This document shows positions 7,591 through 12,187 of a stretch of DNA of 12,187 nucleotides, in pieces (the first letter of the stretch is position 1; each line of letters starts with the position of its first letter). The stretch lies in assembly GCA_943324395.2 (NCBI GenBank), contig CALPLL020000036.1:1-12187 (forward strand). The letters run 5' to 3'. The DNA is from Rhizobium sp. Q54 (GTDB taxonomy: Bacteria; Bacteroidota; Bacteroidia; Flavobacteriales; Flavobacteriaceae). Made by a program: the position numbers and the translations under genes. A model generated the notes under the pieces. That model worked only from the letters and a program-made list of their open reading frames with translations, searched no databases and was not told the DNA's origin.

Positions 7591-10500
7591 CTAACTATTA
7601 TTATCCTTTATTTTGTTTTTCAATATATATTCTGAAGGTGACATTTTGTAATGTGATTTGAACCACTTAGAAAAATACTGTGGATTAGAATGTCCTATAG
7701 CATATGCAATCTCAGATATATTTAAATCAGATTCTAGTAAAAGTTTGGTAGCCCTTTTCAGTCTTACCGAATCAATAAACTCTTTCCCAGTAGTACCAGT
7801 TATTATCTTAACTTTTCTAAAAAAAGTGGAACGACTCATAGAAAATTCATCTGCAATATTGATAATATTCAAATTATCGTCTTCTATGTTATCATTAACA
7901 TATTTTAGTAGTTTTTCAATAAATTCTTTGTCTTTACTGTTTGTGGTTAAGTCTCCAGCATCCTCATATTTATTAGACACAAATAGATTTTTAAATTTGT
8001 TTCTAGACTCTATTATATTTTTAATTGTAAGGTTTAAAATTTTAATATTAAACGGTTTAGGAACAAAGTAGTCCGCACCAGATTTTACACCCTCAAATTG
8101 AGAATTCATATCTCCTTGAGCCGTTAAAAGAATTATTGGAATATGCGAAGTTTTTATATCTCTTTTAAGCGTCTCACATAACTCAATACCATTCATTATG
8201 GGCATTACCAAGTCACTTATAACTATATCAGGCTGCAATTCATTTGCCATTTCAATACCTATTTGACCATTATAGGCTGTATAAATGTTGTAATTATCCA
8301 TGAAGTATTCGGCCATATTTTCAATTAAATCTTTATTATCATCTACAAATAAAATAGTAGGCTTTTCGTTATTAAAATCGGGATTTTTAACAACTAGTTC
8401 ATTATTGCCAACTTCATTATCTTGATTATAATTAGCATTACTTAGTGCTATAGGCATTTCATTGTTCCAAAGAAATCTGTCCGATTTTTCTTCATCAGTG
8501 TAAGCGTTTTGATCAAAAGATAAATTCAATGTAAAAGTAGTTCCGATATTTATTTCACTTCTTACAGAAATTGATCCTTTGTGAAGTTCAATTAATGATT
8601 TTGTTAAAGACAAACCTATTCCAAATCCATTTACATAGCGGTCCATATTACCTCCGTGATGGTAAAATCTATTAAATATTTTAGAAATATAATTAGGGTC
8701 AATTCCTGAGCCATTATCGATGACTTCAATTATTAAAAATCCTTCATCTGCAGAAGGGAATGCTTTAATAATAATTCTACCTCCATTTTTAGTGTGTTTT
8801 ATTGCGTTGGATACTAAATTATACATAATTTTTCCAAGAGCATTTTTATCAAACCAAATAAATAATTCAGGTTCAAAGGTGTCAATTGAGATTTTAATTT
8901 CTTTAGATTTTGCCAAAGACTTAAAAATAACTTTGATATTTTTTAAAAATGAAATAATATCATTTTTCTGAACTTTTAACTGGTAATTACCCGTTTCCAT
9001 TTTGTGAATCGATAATAATTCATTGGTCAATTCCAAAAGATTATTTACATGTTTGTCAATAGTTAATGCTTCTTTTTCTTGTTTTTGATTGAGCTTAAAA
9101 TTAGAAATCAGTTTTTCAATTGAACATAAAATTAGGGTTAGTGGCGTTCTAATTTCATGTGAAATATTAATAAAGAATTCCAATTTCGATTTATTGATTC
9201 TCTCCATTTGTTCATTATATTGTTTTTCTAATTGCTCTTTATTTTTTTTCTCAAGTCGTTTTTTTGTAATTAATGATATTAATTTAATTAAAAAATAAAG
9301 AACAATTAAATAAAGACAAAATGCCGGAAATGTTAACCAAAATAAAGGTTTAATTTCTATTGATAATGAGGTATATTTTGCTTCCCAATTTCCATCCTCG
9401 TTCGATACTTTTATTTTAAATGTATAATTACCAGGTGGTAAATTTTTATAATTTGCTTCATAAATATTAGCTGATGCTATTAACCAATTTTTATCAAATC
9501 CTTCCAAAGTATAGGCATATTTACAATTTTTTTGATTGTAGTAATTTGGAGATAGAAAATTAATTTTTAAATTATTCTCGAAATGATTAAGTTTAAGGTT
9601 GTTAGAATCATTTTTTAGTATTCTATCATTTATATTTATACCATTAATAATTAACTCACTAATATTTACAGGTTCGTTGTATTTGACTTGTTTTGATTTA
9701 TTAGGAAAAAAAGTTGAAATGCCATCAATACCCCCAAAATATAGTAATCCATTCGAATCTGAATAAGAGGAGTGTTCTGTAAACTCATAGTTTTGAATAC
9801 CGTCGTTTACATCATAAATTGTTGTCTTATATGAATGATTTAATTTAACTAATCCCCTATTTGTCCCAACCCAAATATTTCCTTGACTGTCGGTTTCTAT
9901 AGATTGAATTAAATTACTAGGAAGACCTTCTCGAATTGTAATTTTTTTAATTTTTGAAGCAATTCCATCTTTATTTAACTTAATTTGAAACAACCCATTT
10001 TTTGTACCCACCCAAGAATTGTTATTGTTATCCAAAAGTATGTCACATATATAGTCATTATTATCCAAACTATTTTGGTTTTGATTATAATGGGAAAAGT
10101 TATTTATTGAATAATCATTATTTAATTTGGCAACAACCAGTCCTTTAGTTTGAGTTCCAATCCACAATAAATTGTGAATAGGATCATATTTAACAATACG
10201 AACGAAATTTATAGAATTTAATGAGGTTGGGATTAAATTTTTGTAATTGACTACGTTAGCTATATTAAAATCATTTGTTAGTGAAAAACTTATTAAATTA
10301 TTGTCAGTTCCTAACCAATAATGATTATTTACATGTGCAATTGAAAAAACAATTGGATTAATCTTATTATTTATATTAAGTTTTTTAGTGATATAATTAT
10401 TTTTGGTAAATGTAACTAGATATAACCCGTCTGAGGTACCTACAAGAATATGTTGTTTGTCGATTTTAGATAATGCAAAAATCGATTTTCCATTCAGTAT

Positions 10501-11718
10501 TGATTTTAAAATTATTTTATTGGTTGTGTCATAAATAAAAAGACCTTCAAATAGAGTTCCAACCCACAAATTATTATAATCATCTTTAATAATTGACCTT
10601 GTATTACTAATGATTGAGTTATTTTTACTGTCTTTAATATGATAGTTTTTAAATTTTAGTCCGGAATTATTTTGAAAAAATACACCGTTACCTAATGATC
10701 CAATCCAAAGGGTTTTATCTCTAGATATATAAATACTTTTTATTTTTCTGGTAGGTAAATCAAATGCTGTAATTGTTGTAGAGGTAAAATTATTTTTTCT
10801 AAGGGCTTCATTATTTATTTTTATAGCCCCATTAGCACGGGAAACCACAATAAGATTGTTTTTATGGTCTTGAATGATATTTGCTATTCTTGAAAAATTG
10901 ATGGTGGAATCATTTTTAGGATAAATTTTAGAGGCTAAATAGTTTCCTTTATCTACTTTTAAATGAAATAAACCATTGTTTTGAGTGCCTATCCATATAT
11001 TTGAATAGTTATCTTGAAAAAAAGCAGATATTGTAACATTTGCAGATGGTCCTATAGAGATTTTAGCTAAAATATTTAATTCATTACTACTGATTTTAGT
11101 TAAAATAACTTGGTTTTTATTAGTTAACCAATAATTTCCATTTTTATCCTTTTCATAAATTTTTAAAGATTCAAGGTCTAAACTAGCAGAAATTTTATAT
11201 CGAATAATCTTTTCGCAAATTGATTTTGTATTTTCCTCCGTAAAAAGTTCTTTTCCCGAATTGATACTCCATAGACCGTTTTGACCAGTGAACATTATTT
11301 TACCGTCAATAAATTTAATGGATTGTATATTTTGACCAAAAAGACTATTCTTTGAATTGTATTTTTTTAAATTATAATATTTATGAGTAATTGGATTATA
11401 AACTGTGAGGCCTTGTTCTGTAGCAATCCAAATATTACCTGCAAGATCTTGTGTAATTGAATTTATAGTATTGTCTGAAAGATCGTTGAGAGAATTTGAC
11501 GCATAAAATGTTCTAATATTCATGCCATCATAGCGGTTTAAACCATAGTGAGTACCAAACCACATATATCCATCTCTATCTTGAAATATTGCTGTTATTC
11601 CATTTTGAGACAAACCTTGCTTATTATCTATATTTTTAAAATTAATAGTATCTCTCTGAATACCATAGGAATATACATAAAAAAATAATGTAATTAATAA
11701 TGTTAAAATTCTTTGCAT
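7591..11718 (-). CDS. Hybrid two-component system (HTCS) sensor-kinase/AraC-type regulator
   Basis: This 1375-residue protein fuses a whole two-component pathway and controls PULs. Order: signal peptide about 1-20; periplasmic sensor about 25-700 made of Reg_prop propeller repeats with the pattern DxxGxxWxGTxxGL (e.g. DRDGYMWFGTHYGLNRYDG, DSQGNIWVGTNRGLVKLN). I count about 13-14, as expected for two seven-bladed propellers. Next come a Y_Y_Y domain about 725-790 (NLPPGNYTFKIKV), a membrane span about 793-815, a basic linker helix, HisKA with phospho-acceptor H854 (NISHEIRTPL), HATPase with N box N971, G1 box D1001-G1005 and a GFGIGLSL G2 box, a receiver with acidic pair D1126-D1127, phospho-acceptor D1169, T1199 and K1221, and an AraC HTH about 1270-1368. 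All catalytic residues are present, so it should be active. Family members sense oligosaccharides in the periplasm and bind DNA while membrane-tethered. It converges on the susC operon, its likely target. Confidence 0.97.
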   Translation of the reverse strand: MQRILTLLITLFFYVYSYGIQRDTINFKNIDNKQGLSQNGITAIFQDRDGYMWFGTHYGLNRYDGMNIRTFYASNSLNDLSDNTINSITQDLAGNIWIATEQGLTVYNPITHKYYNLKKYNSKNSLFGQNIQSIKFIDGKIMFTGQNGLWSINSGKELFTEENTKSICEKIIRYKISASLDLESLKIYEKDKNGNYWLTNKNQVILTKISSNELNILAKISIGPSANVTISAFFQDNYSNIWIGTQNNGLFHLKVDKGNYLASKIYPKNDSTINFSRIANIIQDHKNNLIVVSRANGAIKINNEALRKNNFTSTTITAFDLPTRKIKSIYISRDKTLWIGSLGNGVFFQNNSGLKFKNYHIKDSKNNSIISNTRSIIKDDYNNLWVGTLFEGLFIYDTTNKIILKSILNGKSIFALSKIDKQHILVGTSDGLYLVTFTKNNYITKKLNINNKINPIVFSIAHVNNHYWLGTDNNLISFSLTNDFNIANVVNYKNLIPTSLNSINFVRIVKYDPIHNLLWIGTQTKGLVVAKLNNDYSINNFSHYNQNQNSLDNNDYICDILLDNNNNSWVGTKNGLFQIKLNKDGIASKIKKITIREGLPSNLIQSIETDSQGNIWVGTNRGLVKLNHSYKTTIYDVNDGIQNYEFTEHSSYSDSNGLLYFGGIDGISTFFPNKSKQVKYNEPVNISELIINGININDRILKNDSNNLKLNHFENNLKINFLSPNYYNQKNCKYAYTLEGFDKNWLIASANIYEANYKNLPPGNYTFKIKVSNEDGNWEAKYTSLSIEIKPLFWLTFPAFCLYLIVLYFLIKLISLITKKRLEKKNKEQLEKQYNEQMERINKSKLEFFINISHEIRTPLTLILCSIEKLISNFKLNQKQEKEALTIDKHVNNLLELTNELLSIHKMETGNYQLKVQKNDIISFLKNIKVIFKSLAKSKEIKISIDTFEPELFIWFDKNALGKIMYNLVSNAIKHTKNGGRIIIKAFPSADEGFLIIEVIDNGSGIDPNYISKIFNRFYHHGGNMDRYVNGFGIGLSLTKSLIELHKGSISVRSEINIGTTFTLNLSFDQNAYTDEEKSDRFLWNNEMPIALSNANYNQDNEVGNNELVVKNPDFNNEKPTILFVDDNKDLIENMAEYFMDNYNIYTAYNGQIGIEMANELQPDIVISDLVMPIMNGIELCETLKRDIKTSHIPIILLTAQGDMNSQFEGVKSGADYFVPKPFNIKILNLTIKNIIESRNKFKNLFVSNKYEDAGDLTTNSKDKEFIEKLLKYVNDNIEDDNLNIINIADEFSMSRSTFFRKVKIITGTTGKEFIDSVRLKRATKLLLESDLNISEIAYAIGHSNPQYFSKWFKSHYKMSPSEYILKNKIKDNNS

Positions 11719-11795
11719 TAATTGTTTATGTTGGTTATATAATATAATTAAAAAATAAAATAAAGCATTTAAATTTAAGCATTTAGTTAATAATT

Positions 11796-11803
11796 CAAAG
11801 ATA
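11796..11803 (-). promoter_or_regulatory. Second -7-like element upstream of the HTCS gene
   Basis: On the minus strand this reads TATCTTTG, an exact match to TAnnTTTG, and would give a leader of about 70 nt. No TTG is found at the right distance upstream, so it is a weaker candidate than the one at 11856-11884. Confidence 0.25.
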
Positions 11804-11855
11804 AATGTTTTTTTGATTTGTTGTTAATTTTATTTTTTGGTACTCATTTTGGTAT

Positions 11856-11884
11856 CAAAGTTAATGAACTTATAAAATTGACAA
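11856..11884 (-). promoter_or_regulatory. Candidate HTCS promoter (TTG, 18 nt, TAACTTTG)
   Basis: On the minus strand TTG (11884-11882) is followed after 18 nt by TAACTTTG (11863-11856), matching both halves of the Bacteroidota housekeeping promoter with good spacing. Transcription would begin near 11849, leaving a leader of about 130 nt before the ATG at 11718. A full promoter here suits a sensor that is made constitutively at low level. Confidence 0.5.
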
Positions 11885-12069
11885 TGAAGTTATTTATTGA
11901 TATAAACCTCAAATACTATTATGATGGAATTTTTCATTTCATTTCCTTTCACTTATTTAAATATTAAATCGAAAAACAACACTAATTAAATTTTGTATGG
12001 TAAAAGCGAAAGGATAATTTATTAAATTTTTTGATTTTAGCCAATAAAATAAGAATTAGCGTTTTTTTA

Positions 12070-12187
12070 TTACTTTATGCAGGAAAAATGGTATACGGTA
12101 TACGTTTCATATTTTTCACCAGGTTCGAGAAGAAGCGTTGGAAATGATTTTTGATTTGGAGAATTATAGTCCTGAGTTTCTAAAGCA
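12070..12187 (-). CDS. galM: Aldose 1-epimerase (mutarotase), C-terminal 38 codons only
   Basis: The minus-strand frame enters from the right edge (first whole codon 12186-12184) and stops with TAA at 12072-12070. It reads ALETQDYNSPNQ, then FPTLLLEPGE, then TYTVYHFS and three last residues. This is the typical end of GalM-family mutarotases: LETQ with the Glu that acts as catalytic base in characterised members, a SPN turn, FP..LL.PGE and a final T.Y.F strand. The enzyme interconverts alpha and beta anomers of aldoses such as galactose, glucose or arabinose. Only about a tenth of the usual 330-390 residues is in the window, so subfamily and signal peptide cannot be judged. It runs in the same direction as the HTCS gene, 351 bp upstream of it. 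Its presence at the PUL edge suggests sugar catabolism genes continue to the right. Confidence 0.85.
   Translation of the reverse strand, partial: ALETQDYNSPNQKSFPTLLLEPGEKYETYTVYHFSCIK

Larger units (their letters stand above)
11719..12069. other. 351-bp intergenic region between galM and the HTCS gene
   Basis: No credible gene is seen on either strand. On the minus strand it holds one good promoter candidate (11856-11884), a second -7-like element (11796-11803) and a direct repeat TTTTGGTA at 11835-11842 and 11847-11854. There is no convincing hairpin plus T-run after the galM stop, so read-through from galM into the HTCS gene is possible. The remainder is featureless AT-rich DNA. Confidence 0.65.

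Noticed and set aside
7658-8071. Open reading frame of 137 codons on the + strand
   Set aside because: It lies wholly antisense to the receiver and AraC region of the HTCS gene, whose protein motifs are unmistakable; its translation shows no known motif. The same applies to + frames at 8720-8971 and 9089-9298.
12090-12103. Tandem 7-bp repeat GGTATAC x2
   Set aside because: It lies inside the galM coding end and encodes the family's usual T-x-Y strand, so codon choice explains it.
12077-12154. Short + strand frame starting ATG at 12077
   Set aside because: Only about 25 codons, with no recognisable product; the opposite strand carries the well-matched end of aldose 1-epimerase.

Overview
The window looks like a piece of chromosome from a Bacteroidota bacterium, most likely a Flavobacterium-type member of the Flavobacteriia. 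The evidence is the very AT-rich DNA, start codons preceded by A-rich stretches instead of Shine-Dalgarno sequences, a type IX secretion (T9SS) sorting domain, a SusC/SusD pair, a one-protein hybrid two-component regulator, and TAnnTTTG-type -7 promoter elements. No RNA gene, insertion sequence, CRISPR array or attachment site was found.

Layout, left to right. (1) 1-1047, + strand: the C-terminal part of a large secreted protein ending in a type A T9SS sorting domain, probably a carbohydrate-active enzyme or its accessory domain, followed by a hairpin terminator. (2) 1156-1494, +: a small exported helical protein with two LTxxQ motifs (Spy/CpxP type), closed by a strong symmetric terminator. 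(3) 1495-1848: a control region holding a candidate promoter and a short direct repeat. (4) 1849-7391, +: a three-gene operon with gaps of 14 and 15 nt, encoding a SusC-type TonB-dependent transporter, a SusD-type surface lipoprotein and a third lipoprotein with an Ig/PKD-like look. It ends at a 22-bp perfect hairpin. (5) 7591-11718, - strand, convergent: a 1375-residue hybrid two-component system (HTCS) with a periplasmic double propeller, Y_Y_Y domain, one membrane span after the sensor, histidine kinase, receiver and AraC-type DNA-binding domain. (6) 12070-12187, -: the last 38 codons of an aldose 1-epimerase (galM) whose body lies outside the window.

Together, genes 3-6 form the core of a polysaccharide utilization locus (PUL). 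The SusD-like and third lipoproteins would bind glycan at the cell surface, and SusC would import oligosaccharides in a TonB-dependent way. The HTCS would sense a periplasmic oligosaccharide and activate the susC operon. The epimerase would interconvert anomers of a released sugar such as galactose, glucose or arabinose. No glycoside hydrolase is complete in the window, so the target glycan cannot be read from it. An arabinose- or galactose-containing polymer is a guess from the galM neighbour only.

I see no clearly new kind of system here; this is a recognisable PUL core. The parts least explained by known families are the conserved region of the T9SS cargo protein, the third lipoprotein, and the putative HTCS operator upstream of susC.
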